NCBI GenBank assembly: GCA_030066295.1
Contig: JASJBX010000038.1
Span: forward strand, 1-40,334
DNA length: 40,334 nt
Source of the DNA: Crocosphaera sp.
GTDB taxonomy: Bacteria > Cyanobacteriota > Cyanobacteriia > Cyanobacteriales > Microcystaceae
Direction: 5' to 3'
Shown here piece by piece: positions 16,618 through 27,600 of this stretch; positions within the stretch are counted from its first letter, which is position 1, and each line of letters opens with the position of its first letter. The notes beneath the pieces were generated by a model, which was not told where the DNA came from, did no database searches, and saw nothing but the letters and a program-made list of their open reading frames with translations. The position numbers and the translations under genes were made by a program.

Positions 16618-19569
16618 TTAACCTTGTACGGTGGTTTTAGTCGAAGATAAAATCTGACTTAGCAAACCAAGATACTCTTCTCCAAGGTTTTGAATCGTTT
16701 GAGCCTCATAAAAATTACGGGAATACTCAATTCTTACCTCTAAGCAACCATCAATCACTAAGAAGAAAAATTCAAGTAAGGTGGTTCGTTTTTGTTGGGG
16801 TGGCGATAAACGACAGTCACGCTCACCATAAACAAAGCCAAACAAATCCGAGGGTGGGACAGAACGGTTACCCAGATAATTAGCCCGTACCTGAGTTAAA
16901 TTACTATCAGGATAGAGGTACTCAGGTAAGCGATCGCCAATCCAATCGTAAGTGATGCCGTTCATGGGTAAGGCTTCAAATTGTTCTGTGATCTCTTGAA
17001 TCAAGTCTTCCCACATAGATAAACCCTCAAGATTAACACCCACTGGAAAATTAACGGCAAAATTGCCCATACTGTCCAAAAACGTCATTCCATCCCCTAA
17101 GTCTCTTCCATGACTGCGATGACTAATCACCACATTGGTTTTTTGAGTCCAGTCAGCCATGAGGCGATAGAGGGGAGCTAATAAAATCGGATAGACGTTA
17201 GACTGATAATAGGTTTTCGCTTCCACGAGGAGTTGTTGAGTTGCCTGTTGCTCCAAACTAAATAGTTGATTCTGGGCTGATTCCTCCGTATTCATGCCCT
17301 GGGTATAGTCTAAGGGCAGATGAAGCCCACTGTTAGCATCGGGGAACTGCGATCGCCAATATTGGATATGCTCTTCTAATGTCCCCTGCTGTTCCTGCTT
17401 AAGCAAAAACTCAATTAACCCTTCATAAGAAGTGGGGTTCGGGTTGGCGAAGGTAGCGGTTCCCTCCAACAACAATTGATGATAAGCACTCCAAATTTCT
17501 TTAAAGAGAAGGGTTGCGCTCAACATATCGGCAATAATATGATGGGCAATCATGGTGATATCGTAGCAAGAAGGACTAACCTTAACAATAATCGTTCGGG
17601 TCATGGGCCAACGATCAATGGAAATCTCTTGAGCCATATCCGTCATCTGCTGCTCAATTTTCTGATTGCGTTCTTTTTCATTTAATTGACTCCCATCCCA
17701 ATAGTCAGCAAAAATGGGTTGAGGTTCCTTGAGGGTATGTTGTTGCCATTGTCCCTGATGTTGCACACAAACAGTACGAAAGGCAGGATGACGTTGCACC
17801 AAGAGGTTAACCGCTTGATTAAACACCTCTAAATTGAGGGATTGATGATAGAGAAAACGAGTATATCCCAACCATTGATAGGGAGGTTCAAAATAATTAA
17901 CTAACCAACGTTGAGCCGGTGCTAAGGGTAGTAGAGGCAGGGGAGAAGAGGGAGAAGATTTAGAAGTTTCAGAGGATTTAGATAACAATTGAGCGGATAA
18001 AGCCTTACGATCTAACTTTCCGTTATGATTCTTCGGTAAACTATCTAACCAGAGGAATCGTTGCGGAATCATATAGTAGGGTAAAGTCTGCTCTAGATGC
18101 TCTTTCAACAGACGACTTTTTACCTTTTTACCCGCAACACAGCCAATGAGCCGTTTTTGTCCCTCTCCATAATCGATGGCCAATACTGCCGCCTCATTGA
18201 CATTGGAGTGAGTGGTTAATACACATTCAACTTCCCCCAACTCAATGCGAAATCCCCGAATTTTCACCTGATGATCGATACGGCCATGGTATTCTAGGGT
18301 TCCATCCGGCTGTTCTTTGACTAAATCCCCCGTCCGATAGATATAATCCCCAGGAATATCGCCAAAAGGATTGGGAGCAAAGGCTTTCGCGGTTTTTTCT
18401 AGGTCTTTTAAGTACCCTTGAGCCAATTGTACCCCACCGAGCCAAAGTTCTCCCATTTCTCTCTGTTTCACCGGTCGCATTTGCTCATCCAGCACCCGGA
18501 CAAAGACGTTATCAATGGCTTTACCGATGGGAATTTGGGACATCACTCGTTCATCGGGGCGTTCCTTAATAATATAAGCGGTTACGTCGATAGAGGCTTC
18601 AGTGGGTCCATAGAGATTGGCTAACCCTGTCTGGAGTCCATATTGATCGATCCAACGTTGAATCAGGGCCATGGGCAGTGCCTCCCCACTAAACACCAAC
18701 CAGCGTAAATCGGGAAACGTCCAAGACTCCTTTTCTAGCGCAGCAATAAACTCCCCAAATAAAGAGGGGACAAAGTGCATGACATTAATGTGGGTTTGTT
18801 GAATCCATTGGGCAAACTCCCAAGGATTAAGTACCACTTCCCGTTGCACCGGACAAATGGTGGCCCCTTCCATCAAAGTCCAGAAAATTTCCCAAACCGA
18901 GATATCAAAACAAAAAGAGGTGCGTTGCGCCACCCGATCGCCGGGTTTTAATTGGAAAGTTTTTTGCATCCATGCAAGCCGATTTGTATAGCCTTGGTGG
19001 TTCAACATCACCCCTTTCGGGCGACCGGTTGAGCCGGAAGTGTAGAGAATAACCATTAAATCGTCGGGACGGTTGCAAACGTCTAACCTGTCTTGAGAAC
19101 AGCTTTGCCACTCACTGGCGGTAATTTGGATGATGTTATTGAGGTCATGGAGAGGTTCTCCCTCTCCTAAAAAGATCACCCTTTTGAGGGGTAACGGTTC
19201 TTCTAAACAGGCCCTTAACTGTTCACTCACCTCCTGTTCTGTCAAGAGGGTGTGAATGGTGGCGTGTTGTAAGATATAGCGTAAACGATCGACTGGATAA
19301 TCTGGGTCGAGGGGAACATAAGTCCCACCAGCTTTGAGAATACCCAAAATACCAATAATCATCCTTGGGCCGCGATGGGTCATAATGCCCACTCGGGTAT
19401 TGGGGGTAACCCCTTGACTGCGGAGATAATGGGCGACTTGATTGGATAAATAATCTAACTGTTGGTAGGTTAACAGCGTGTTTTCGTCCAAAATGGCGAT
19501 CGCATCGGGGTTTGATTGTGCTTGTTCTGTGATTTTAACGTAAGGGATTTCGGGGGTTAGCAACATCAT
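16618..19569 (-). CDS. NRPS protein, A-C, predicted to activate serine, no carrier domain
   Basis: The protein is 983 aa. An adenylation domain spans about 12-530, with LYTSGSTGRPKG, FDISVWEIF, NLYGPTEASID and the A10 lysine in NGKLDRK (Lys518). Read against GrsA, the ten specificity residues are D-I-W-H-V-S-L-I-D-K. The known serine code is DVWHLSLIDK, so eight of ten agree. A Ser/Pro-rich linker leads straight into a condensation domain (about 560-980) with HHIIADM at 676-682, where Met replaces the usual Gly of HHxxxDG. No peptidyl carrier is present in either linker, and there is no thioesterase. It starts about 40 bases after PKS 2, with AAGGA upstream. It probably supplies serine and performs the last condensation or release. 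Confidence 0.88.
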   Translation of the reverse strand: MMLLTPEIPYVKITEQAQSNPDAIAILDENTLLTYQQLDYLSNQVAHYLRSQGVTPNTRVGIMTHRGPRMIIGILGILKAGGTYVPLDPDYPVDRLRYILQHATIHTLLTEQEVSEQLRACLEEPLPLKRVIFLGEGEPLHDLNNIIQITASEWQSCSQDRLDVCNRPDDLMVILYTSGSTGRPKGVMLNHQGYTNRLAWMQKTFQLKPGDRVAQRTSFCFDISVWEIFWTLMEGATICPVQREVVLNPWEFAQWIQQTHINVMHFVPSLFGEFIAALEKESWTFPDLRWLVFSGEALPMALIQRWIDQYGLQTGLANLYGPTEASIDVTAYIIKERPDERVMSQIPIGKAIDNVFVRVLDEQMRPVKQREMGELWLGGVQLAQGYLKDLEKTAKAFAPNPFGDIPGDYIYRTGDLVKEQPDGTLEYHGRIDHQVKIRGFRIELGEVECVLTTHSNVNEAAVLAIDYGEGQKRLIGCVAGKKVKSRLLKEHLEQTLPYYMIPQRFLWLDSLPKNHNGKLDRKALSAQLLSKSSETSKSSPSSPLPLLPLAPAQRWLVNYFEPPYQWLGYTRFLYHQSLNLEVFNQAVNLLVQRHPAFRTVCVQHQGQWQQHTLKEPQPIFADYWDGSQLNEKERNQKIEQQMTDMAQEISIDRWPMTRTIIVKVSPSCYDITMIAHHIIADMLSATLLFKEIWSAYHQLLLEGTATFANPNPTSYEGLIEFLLKQEQQGTLEEHIQYWRSQFPDANSGLHLPLDYTQGMNTEESAQNQLFSLEQQATQQLLVEAKTYYQSNVYPILLAPLYRLMADWTQKTNVVISHRSHGRDLGDGMTFLDSMGNFAVNFPVGVNLEGLSMWEDLIQEITEQFEALPMNGITYDWIGDRLPEYLYPDSNLTQVRANYLGNRSVPPSDLFGFVYGERDCRLSPPQQKRTTLLEFFFLVIDGCLEVRIEYSRNFYEAQTIQNLGEEYLGLLSQILSSTKTTVQG

Positions 19570-19608
19570 AGGTTCTCAGTCCTTAATTTAATTAATAATC
19601 AATGCAAA

Positions 19609-22600
19609 TTAAACAGCAAAGGGAACAGGTTTCGTGGTTAAAACGGTTTCCATCTCTGCCAACGTGCGACAATCAAGGAGTTGTTGACGGTATTGTTTGC
19701 CGTAAACCCCTTCTAATTGGGTGACCAGACGAATCCGTTCTAAAGAATCAAGCCCTAAATCGGCTTCTAAATCGTCGTCCATTTCCTCTGCTTCCACGGT
19801 CCAGTGACAAATCTGCCCAGTAATGGTTCGCAAGTTAGCGGCAATTTGAGGGTCACCTTTCGAGTTGCACTCAAACGAATTAGGGGTTAAGACTGTCACC
19901 ATTTCGGCTAAGGTACGACAATCAAGCAGTTGTTGACGGTATTGTTTGCCATAGGCCCCTTCCAGTTGCGTGACTAGACGAATCCGTTCTAAGGAATCAA
20001 GTCCCAAATCTGCTTCTAAATCGTCGTCCATTTCCTCTTCTTCCACAGTCCAGTGACAAATTTGCCCGGTAATGGTTCGTAAGTTAGCGGCAATTTCTTC
20101 ATCATTTACCGTAGCAGGCTTCGCAGTGGTCACCTCGGACGCAACCATCGATAACGACGCTAAGGCTTCAATTTGCTCCAAATAAGCGGTCATTAATCGG
20201 TCAATAATCGCCACATCAAAGACGTTGTAATCGTAACTGGCGAAGAGATGGAGACGGTGATCGAAAATTTCTTGCAGAATATCGATGGTTCCGGAACCAT
20301 TCATTCCCCCGGCTTGATAATCGGTAACGGAGAAGGAACCGTAATCGGTGGCGATACGAGTTTGTCCCGTGTAAGGAAGATATAAATTAGATTTCAGGGC
20401 CTCTTCCATCATCGAAAGACTATGTTTCGGGAGTTGACCGTTTTCTAAGACAATTCCTTGGCGCAAAATAGTCCCCAGTTGACGAGTTTGGGCCCGGTCC
20501 AAACCACTGCCAATGGATTGTTTCACCGTTTGCTCAATTTCCTGAAAAAAGCTTAACCCAGATTGTTCTGTTTGCGGTGGGGTAAAACTCAAGGCTAAAT
20601 TTTGAGCAAAACTACTAATCACCCCTGAAGTATCCACTTCAGGATAAACTCGACCACTGGTAGGAATTGAAACCCCGATGGTTTGGGACTGGGAGTCAAG
20701 GGTAGCCATGGTTTTGATGAAAGTCCCCAATAGCAAGGCATTCATGGGAATTCGCCATTGACGGGTTTTTTCCACTAATTGAGCGGTGGTTTCTGGGGAG
20801 AGAACGTATTTTTGATTATAGAAGAGTGGGGTTTGTCGCTTAAGTTTGACTTGTTTGGGATTCCAACGATAAACCTGATTACCTTGGGTATTGTTATATT
20901 CTGCTAAGGCTTTGTCTTCTTCCGTATCTTGCCAGAGATTCATGGTTTCTACCTGTCGTCGGTAGGTTTCCACGGTTAGGGCCGGAGGCAAGTTAGGACT
21001 TTCTTGGGCAACATTGGCCCGATACAGTTCTAAAAATTCTCGCAGGATGATATGATTACTCAACCCATCAGAAATAAGGTGTTCATTGCCTAAAAAGAGT
21101 TGATACACCGAATCCGATAATTGTAAAACCGAAAAACGATGTAAGGGCCATTGTCTCAAATCCCAACCATAATTAAGCCAATGGAAGACTTCTTCTTCGA
21201 TAGACTGTTGTTGTTCATCCGCGCTTAATTGAGTGACATCCTTCACTTCTATGGTGGGAACGGTGGGATTTTTGAGGATTTCTAAGCCATAATCACTGAA
21301 TTGAGTTGCCCCTTCTTTAATATGAAAGCGGGCCCGTAACATGGGATGTCGTTGCAGCAAATCTTGCCAACTTTTTTGAGCAATCCCTAGATCAAAGTCT
21401 CCTTCGATCTGTATTTTAGTAAACAAACTATTGGACTCTAAACTCCAATAACTCATCAATAAGGGTAATTGACTATGGAGAATGTCAACCCATTCCCTAT
21501 CCATGTCTAAACCGTCCCTTACAGATGATTCTTGAACATTGGAAGGAGTTTGAGGGCCTTGAGTTTGTTTGTCTTCTTGGGTAAAGGGTTCAAGGATTTC
21601 TAATAACTGTCTTAAGTTAGATAGCTGCATTAAATCCCGTAAAGAAAAGACGTCTTTAAAGCTTTCTCGCTGATCTTCATCCACTAATTTCAGTAACTCG
21701 TTCATTAATTGGGTCATCATGATAGAATCTAAGCCCAACGTCCCTTCCAAAGAGACATCTAAACTCAGTTGTTGCTCATTTAACCCCGTAATCTTGGCAA
21801 CGATCTTGACGAGTTTTGTTGCTAAACTTTCTCTTACTGTTGATTTTTCTTCACTGACTGGAAGTTCAGAAGTCACAGGTAAGGCCGGTTCATCTCCTTC
21901 TGTTAACCAATAGCGTTGTCTTTGAAAGGGATAAGTGGGTAACGGGAGACGACGACGGGCATAATCTTGCTCGAATCCTTCCCAATCAATAGCAACCCCA
22001 GAAACTGCTAATTTTGCTACACTCTGTAATAATTGTTGCCAATTATCCTGTTGTCGATGTAGAGATGGCAACCATAAATAGTCCTTATCGGCTAAAGTTT
22101 GTTGGCCCAGTCGGGTGAGAATGGGATGGGGACCCATTTCTACAAAACAATTGTAACCTTGTTGCCCGAGGGTTTCCATGGCAGGGGCAAATTGTACACA
22201 GTGGCGAACCTGTTGCGTCCAATAGTCAGCATTAATCCCTTGATTGTTCAATTCTCCTGTCACTGTCGAAACCCAGTCCAGTTGCGGAACTTGATAGTTA
22301 ATTTCTTGAGCAACTTGTTTAAACTCAGGCAACATGGGTTCCATTTTGGCACTATGGAAAGCGTGGGAAACCTTTAAGCGACGCACTTCAATCTTTTTAT
22401 TTTCCAAGTCAGCTTGAATCAAATTAATGGCCGCTTCATCCCCAGAAATAACCACATTTTGGGGACTATTCACCGTGGCAATGGTAACTTGTTCTTCATA
22501 CCCTGCGATCGCTGTTTCTACGGTGTCTCTTGAGGCAAAAACCGCCATCATGGCACCGTTTTGAGGTAACTGTTGCATCAGTCGCCCCCGATGGGCAATC

Positions 22601-24639
22601 AATTTTAAGCCATCTTCGAGACTATAAACCCCGGCCACACAAGCTGCCACATATTCCCCAATACTATGACCGATGACAGCATCCGGTTTCACCCCCCAAG
22701 ACTGCCATAATTGACATAATGCGTATTCGATGGCAAATAGGGCCGGTTGGGTATAAGTTGCTTGCTGTAATAACCCCTCATCTGTTCCGTTTTCGGGATA
22801 GATAACGTCTAACAGCGATCGCTCTAAATAAGGTTGCAATAAGCGATCGCAAGTTTCTAACGCTTCTCTAAAGGTGGGTTGCGTCTCATACAACTGTCGT
22901 CCCATCCCCTCATATTGCGATCCTTGTCCGGTAAATAAGAAGGTAATTTTCCTTTGTTTTCCTGTCTCTGGGTTGCCTCTAATCACGTTCAGGGACGGTT
23001 GTTGATTTATGATCCCTTCTAGTTCCTGTTGCGCTTCAGTAGTAGAGCGAGCGATAATCCCTAAACGATGGTTAAACTGGGCCCGTCCAGTATTGGCACT
23101 AAACGCGAGATCCCCTAAATTTAAGTCAGGAGATTGTTCTAAATAGTCTCTCCAAGTTTTAACTAAGTCTTCTAGGGCCGCCTCATTTTTGGCCGATACC
23201 ATCAATAAATGAGAGGGACGATCCACCTCAGAAGCCGTAATCCTCATTTCTGGGGCTTCTTCAACGATAATATGGGCATTAGTTCCACTCAAACCAAAAG
23301 AACTAATTGCAGCCCTTCTCGGGGCTTCTGTGGCTTCCCAGGGCATGATTTGGGTGGGAATATGAACCGACTTAGCGGACTCGGTCATATTGGGATTCAG
23401 TTCTTGAAAATGCAAATGGGGGGGTATTTGTTGATGTTGCAAGGATAAAATCACTTTCAATAAACTGGCCATCCCTGCCACAATTTCTAAATGACCAATA
23501 TTGGTTTTCACCGAACCCACCGTTAACGGGTCTTGCGGCGATCGCCCTTGACCAAAAATACTATCAATGGCCCTCATTTCGATGGGATCACCGAGGGCGG
23601 TTCCCGTCCCATGGGCCTCAAGATAACTAATGTCTTCCGGTTTCACCTTAGCATTGGCCAACGCTTGACGAATCACCGCTTGTTGGGCTGAACCGTTGGG
23701 AACGGTTAAGCCACTACTGGGTCCATCTTGGTTAACGGCCGATCCTCGAATCACCCCGAGAATGTTATCTCCAGCTTCTACTGCATCGGAAAGCCGTTTG
23801 AGGATGACCATCCCACAGCCTTCTCCCCTCACATAGCCATTGGCCCCTTTATCAAAGGTTTTACATTTTCCATCGGGAGAGAGGGCGCGGGTTTTGGATA
23901 AATATAACGTGACTTCGGGGGACAACATTAAACTCACCCCACCCGCTAGGGCCAGATCACATTCTTGGTTGCGTAAACTCTGACAAGCTAGATGGACCGT
24001 CACTAAGGAGGTAGAACAAGCGGTATCAACCGCTAAACTGGGGCCTTGGAGTCCCAATAAATAAGAGAGTCGTCCCGACGCAAAACAAAAGGCGTTGCCC
24101 GATCCGGTGTAAGCATCGATGGGAACTTGGTGTTTAACCTGCCGTTTGGCATAATCATCTAAACCAATGCCCACAAAGACCCCGGTTTGGCTGCCAGAGA
24201 GTTTGCGCGGGGCGATACCTGCGTTTTCGAGGGCTTCCCAACTAACTTCTAATAATAGTCGTTGTTGGGGGTCCATGGCGATCGCTTCACGGGGAGTAAT
24301 GCCAAAAAAGGCGGCATCAAATCGATCCACGTCCTCGATAAACCCCCCGTAACGGGCATACATCTTATTGGGAACGTCCGGATCTTCATCGTAGTAGCGA
24401 TCCATATCCCAGCGATCGCCGGGGACTTCAACAATGCCATCTTGTCCTTGTTTTAATAGGTCCCAAAACTTGGCTGGGGTATTAGCCCCCCCTGGAAAGC
24501 GACACCCCATGCCCACCACAGCGATCGCTTCGTTTTTTTCTTTTTCTAGGGCCTCAATTTTAGCGCGGGCTTCTTTGAGGGCAATAATGGCCTTTTGTAA
24601 GGGGGTTAAGGATTCGGTTTTCTTAGCAGTCGCACTCAT
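19609..24639 (-). CDS. Type I PKS/NRPS hybrid: KS-AT-ACP-C-ACP-ACP
   Basis: The protein is 1676 aa. A coiled-coil docking segment (about 10-37) precedes KS at 38-460 (DTACSTS, Cys208; EAHGTGT; NIGHLE). AT covers 570-870, with GHSIGE (Ser659) and HAFHS, the malonyl-CoA signature. The first ACP has GLDSI (Ser972). A condensation-like domain spans about 1045-1500 with NEHLISDG; His1187 and the DG are kept, and the first His of HHxxxDG is Glu. Two almost identical ACPs close the protein (Ser1549 and Ser1632). There is no KR, DH or ER. The start has a strong AAAGGAGA that overlaps the stop of PKS 1, so the two are probably translationally coupled. The internal C domain between carriers is unusual. 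Confidence 0.93.
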   Translation of the reverse strand: MSATAKKTESLTPLQKAIIALKEARAKIEALEKEKNEAIAVVGMGCRFPGGANTPAKFWDLLKQGQDGIVEVPGDRWDMDRYYDEDPDVPNKMYARYGGFIEDVDRFDAAFFGITPREAIAMDPQQRLLLEVSWEALENAGIAPRKLSGSQTGVFVGIGLDDYAKRQVKHQVPIDAYTGSGNAFCFASGRLSYLLGLQGPSLAVDTACSTSLVTVHLACQSLRNQECDLALAGGVSLMLSPEVTLYLSKTRALSPDGKCKTFDKGANGYVRGEGCGMVILKRLSDAVEAGDNILGVIRGSAVNQDGPSSGLTVPNGSAQQAVIRQALANAKVKPEDISYLEAHGTGTALGDPIEMRAIDSIFGQGRSPQDPLTVGSVKTNIGHLEIVAGMASLLKVILSLQHQQIPPHLHFQELNPNMTESAKSVHIPTQIMPWEATEAPRRAAISSFGLSGTNAHIIVEEAPEMRITASEVDRPSHLLMVSAKNEAALEDLVKTWRDYLEQSPDLNLGDLAFSANTGRAQFNHRLGIIARSTTEAQQELEGIINQQPSLNVIRGNPETGKQRKITFLFTGQGSQYEGMGRQLYETQPTFREALETCDRLLQPYLERSLLDVIYPENGTDEGLLQQATYTQPALFAIEYALCQLWQSWGVKPDAVIGHSIGEYVAACVAGVYSLEDGLKLIAHRGRLMQQLPQNGAMMAVFASRDTVETAIAGYEEQVTIATVNSPQNVVISGDEAAINLIQADLENKKIEVRRLKVSHAFHSAKMEPMLPEFKQVAQEINYQVPQLDWVSTVTGELNNQGINADYWTQQVRHCVQFAPAMETLGQQGYNCFVEMGPHPILTRLGQQTLADKDYLWLPSLHRQQDNWQQLLQSVAKLAVSGVAIDWEGFEQDYARRRLPLPTYPFQRQRYWLTEGDEPALPVTSELPVSEEKSTVRESLATKLVKIVAKITGLNEQQLSLDVSLEGTLGLDSIMMTQLMNELLKLVDEDQRESFKDVFSLRDLMQLSNLRQLLEILEPFTQEDKQTQGPQTPSNVQESSVRDGLDMDREWVDILHSQLPLLMSYWSLESNSLFTKIQIEGDFDLGIAQKSWQDLLQRHPMLRARFHIKEGATQFSDYGLEILKNPTVPTIEVKDVTQLSADEQQQSIEEEVFHWLNYGWDLRQWPLHRFSVLQLSDSVYQLFLGNEHLISDGLSNHIILREFLELYRANVAQESPNLPPALTVETYRRQVETMNLWQDTEEDKALAEYNNTQGNQVYRWNPKQVKLKRQTPLFYNQKYVLSPETTAQLVEKTRQWRIPMNALLLGTFIKTMATLDSQSQTIGVSIPTSGRVYPEVDTSGVISSFAQNLALSFTPPQTEQSGLSFFQEIEQTVKQSIGSGLDRAQTRQLGTILRQGIVLENGQLPKHSLSMMEEALKSNLYLPYTGQTRIATDYGSFSVTDYQAGGMNGSGTIDILQEIFDHRLHLFASYDYNVFDVAIIDRLMTAYLEQIEALASLSMVASEVTTAKPATVNDEEIAANLRTITGQICHWTVEEEEMDDDLEADLGLDSLERIRLVTQLEGAYGKQYRQQLLDCRTLAEMVTVLTPNSFECNSKGDPQIAANLRTITGQICHWTVEAEEMDDDLEADLGLDSLERIRLVTQLEGVYGKQYRQQLLDCRTLAEMETVLTTKPVPFAV
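19610..20105 (-). repeat. Tandem ACP duplication, 249-bp period
   Basis: Two ACP-coding units at the 3' end of PKS 2 are exactly 83 codons apart. The roughly 69 comparable residues differ at three positions: EEEE/EAEE, GAYG/GVYG and MVTVL/METVL. By eye the DNA differs at about 17 of 176 compared bases, mostly at silent sites. That fits an older duplication held by selection, or one homogenised by gene conversion. Confidence 0.92.
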
Positions 24640-24654
24640 TTAATTATGTCTCCT

Positions 24655-27600
24655 TTAAGATAATAAGGCTTCGAGTTCAGCGAGTTCTTGTTCCATGAGG
24701 GCTTCTGTTTGGGCTTGGGATAACCCTTCGAGTTCCGTTAAGGTTTCCTCAAGGTCAAGGGTATGTTCAGCCGTGGTGTCTGGGGAGGAGTTAGACTCAA
24801 CTTTCCAAGCAAAAACCTCCTCACTCACATAAGTCACCACATCGTCAATGGTGGGATATTCAAAGGCGAGGGTAGAGGGTAAGGAAACCTTCAATAATTT
24901 TTCTAAGCGATGTTTGAGTTCCACTGACATCAACGAGTCCATCCCCATATCAAAAAAGCCTTGATCGGTTTCGGGTAAGGACGACCCCCGCCTTCCCAAT
25001 ACTTGGGCCACTTGTTCTTGTAAGGCTTGGGTGAGTAGGCCTATTCGTCGATGGGGTGGGGTATTTTCTAATTCTTGTGATAAGTTGCGACTATTTTCTG
25101 GAGATTCTGGGGTATTTTCTGGTAATAATTCCGCTAAAAAGGGAATTTTGCCTTTAGCTGCTGCAATATTGCTAAATTTCCCCCAGTCAATTTCCGCTAC
25201 CATGGTTTGTTCAGCGTTTCCTGACAATAAACTTCCCATCAGGTTCAACGCTGCTATGGGTTCTAAGGGCTTAATGCCCATCATTTTCAACCCGGTTTCA
25301 TAGCCTTGGGTAGCCATTCCTCCTTCTGCCCAAGGTCCCCAGTTAATGGTGGTTCCAGGCAGTCCTAAACGGCGACGGTACTGCACTAACCCGTCTAAAA
25401 AGGCGTTGCCTCCGGCATAATGCAGTTGTCCTCTAGAACCCAATAAGGCAGACATGGAGGAAAAACAAACAAAGAAATCTAAGGGATATTCTTGCGAGAG
25501 TTTATGTAAGTTCCAACCCCCCCTTACTTTGGGCTTTAAGACAGCCTGAAAGCTATCCCTATCCATATCTTCGATGATTTTATCGTTCAACACCCCGGCG
25601 GCGTGAATAATACCCCGTAAGGGCGAATATTCTTGTTTGATCTGCTCAAACAGTTGTTGCATCTGTGCATAGTTAGCTACATCGGCAGCTATGACAGTAA
25701 CTTTGACTTGTTTCCCTTCGATAGCTGCAATTTTTGCCTGTTTTTCTGCTGCTTGTTCGGCTAAACTGCGACGACTGGTTAAAATTAAATGACGCGCTCC
25801 TTTTTCCACTAACCAATCTGCTAAGGTTAATCCTAAAGCCCCTAACCCCCCTGTAATCAGGTAACAGCCTTCATTGTTGAGGGATAAAGCTTTGTCTGCA
25901 CTGATTTCCTTGGGAACTAAACGAGCAAGATAACCTTTGTTTCCTCGGAACGCAAGGCGATTTTCCTCTGTTTCTGTAGTAATTTGAGCAATAATAGGGT
26001 TAAGGGATGAGTAATGACCGTCTAGGTCAATTAATCCTCCCCAGAGTTGGGGATGTTCTAAGGCTATCACTTGACCCATTCCCCAGAGGAGGGTTTGAGC
26101 AAGATTAAGGTTTTCTTGGTGGTTGAGAACGGGTTGTGCTTGTTGGGTAATAATCCACAATTTCGGGATAATTGTTGTGGGATTGTTTAGTAATGTTTGC
26201 AGTAAAAACAACAAAGATTCATGGGACTGTTTCGAGTCCATTGCACTGTCTAAACCCCAACAATAAACTATCTTAGTAATAGGTTGAGAAAGATGGTTTA
26301 ATAATTGTTCAAAATCTTCACAACGATGGGGATTAATTTGATAATGTTGCTTATCTAAAGCTTGATAACTGTCTCCAGATATAACCAAACTGTAGTCATG
26401 ATTAAGGACATTAGCTAAATCATGTCCAACTCCTTTTTTATCCCCAAAAATTAACCAATTTTCTTGTTTATTTTCCGATTGATTAACCGCCAAAGGACTT
26501 TCTTGCCACTCTACTTGATAACAAGCTTTAGCTAAACCTTGAACCGCTTGATTATTAACCTCTTGATCAACTAATAGGGATAAGATTTGAGGTAAAACCT
26601 GTTTACCTTCTGCTGATAGCTGCTGATTTTGATTGAGTTCTTCTGTCAGCTTTCCTAGATTACCTTCCACTAATAGTTGTAGTAAAGAGGATGTTGATTT
26701 TACCTGTTTCTCTTTATCTTTGAACTGTGGTTTGATATCATCAATCCAATAAGAATCTCGTTGCCAAGGATATAAAGGTAACTCAACTTTTGCACAGATA
26801 TCAGGATATAATTGTTGCCAATTTATGGACTGACCCCAAGTATAAAGTGTTCCCAAAGAATTCAAGAGGGTTTTCCGTTCTGAAGCTTTCCGTCTTAGGG
26901 AAGGTAAAACAACGCCATCGGTTTGTTTATTAATGAGAGTTTTCTTGATGTATCCTGATAAAACAGGGTGAGGACTCACTTCTAAAAATAGGGTATGACG
27001 GGATTTGATTAAAGCTTCAATGGCAGGGGTAAACCTGACCGTTTGACGCATATTTTTACCCCAATATTCAGCAGTTAAAGCCGTTCCTTCGAGCTTATTT
27101 CCCGTAACTGTAGAAAAGATAGAAATCTTCTCTTTTTGAGGATTTAGATCACCTAACTTTTCAACCAAAGCTTCAGCAAAGGGTTCCATTTGTTGACTAT
27201 GAAACGCATAATTAACAGGCAATTCTTTATAAAAAATATCCGAATCTTTTTCTTGCAACTCAGCCACTAAACCATCAATAGCGTCCGACTTTCCAGAAAC
27301 AACCGTTGAACTGGGACTATTAATAGCTGCTATTTCTAACTGACCGCTCCAAGACTCCAATAATAATTGAACTTCTGCTGCCTGTAATTCCACCGCCAAC
27401 ATCTTACCATTACCCGTGGCTTGCTGCATTAATTGGCTTCGGTGACAAATCAAACAAACCGCTTCTTCTAGGGTCAAAACCCCCGCAAAATGAGCAGCCG
27501 CAACTTCCCCCAAACTATGGCCAACCACAGCTTTTGGTTCAATCCCCCAAGAACGCCATAACTGGGCCAACCCCACTTGCAACGCCAACAAAGCCGGTTG

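Noticed and set aside
22099-24643. Plus-strand frames opposite the KS and AT regions of PKS 2
   Set aside because: Antisense shadows of conserved PKS domains, with no ribosome sites or family resemblance.
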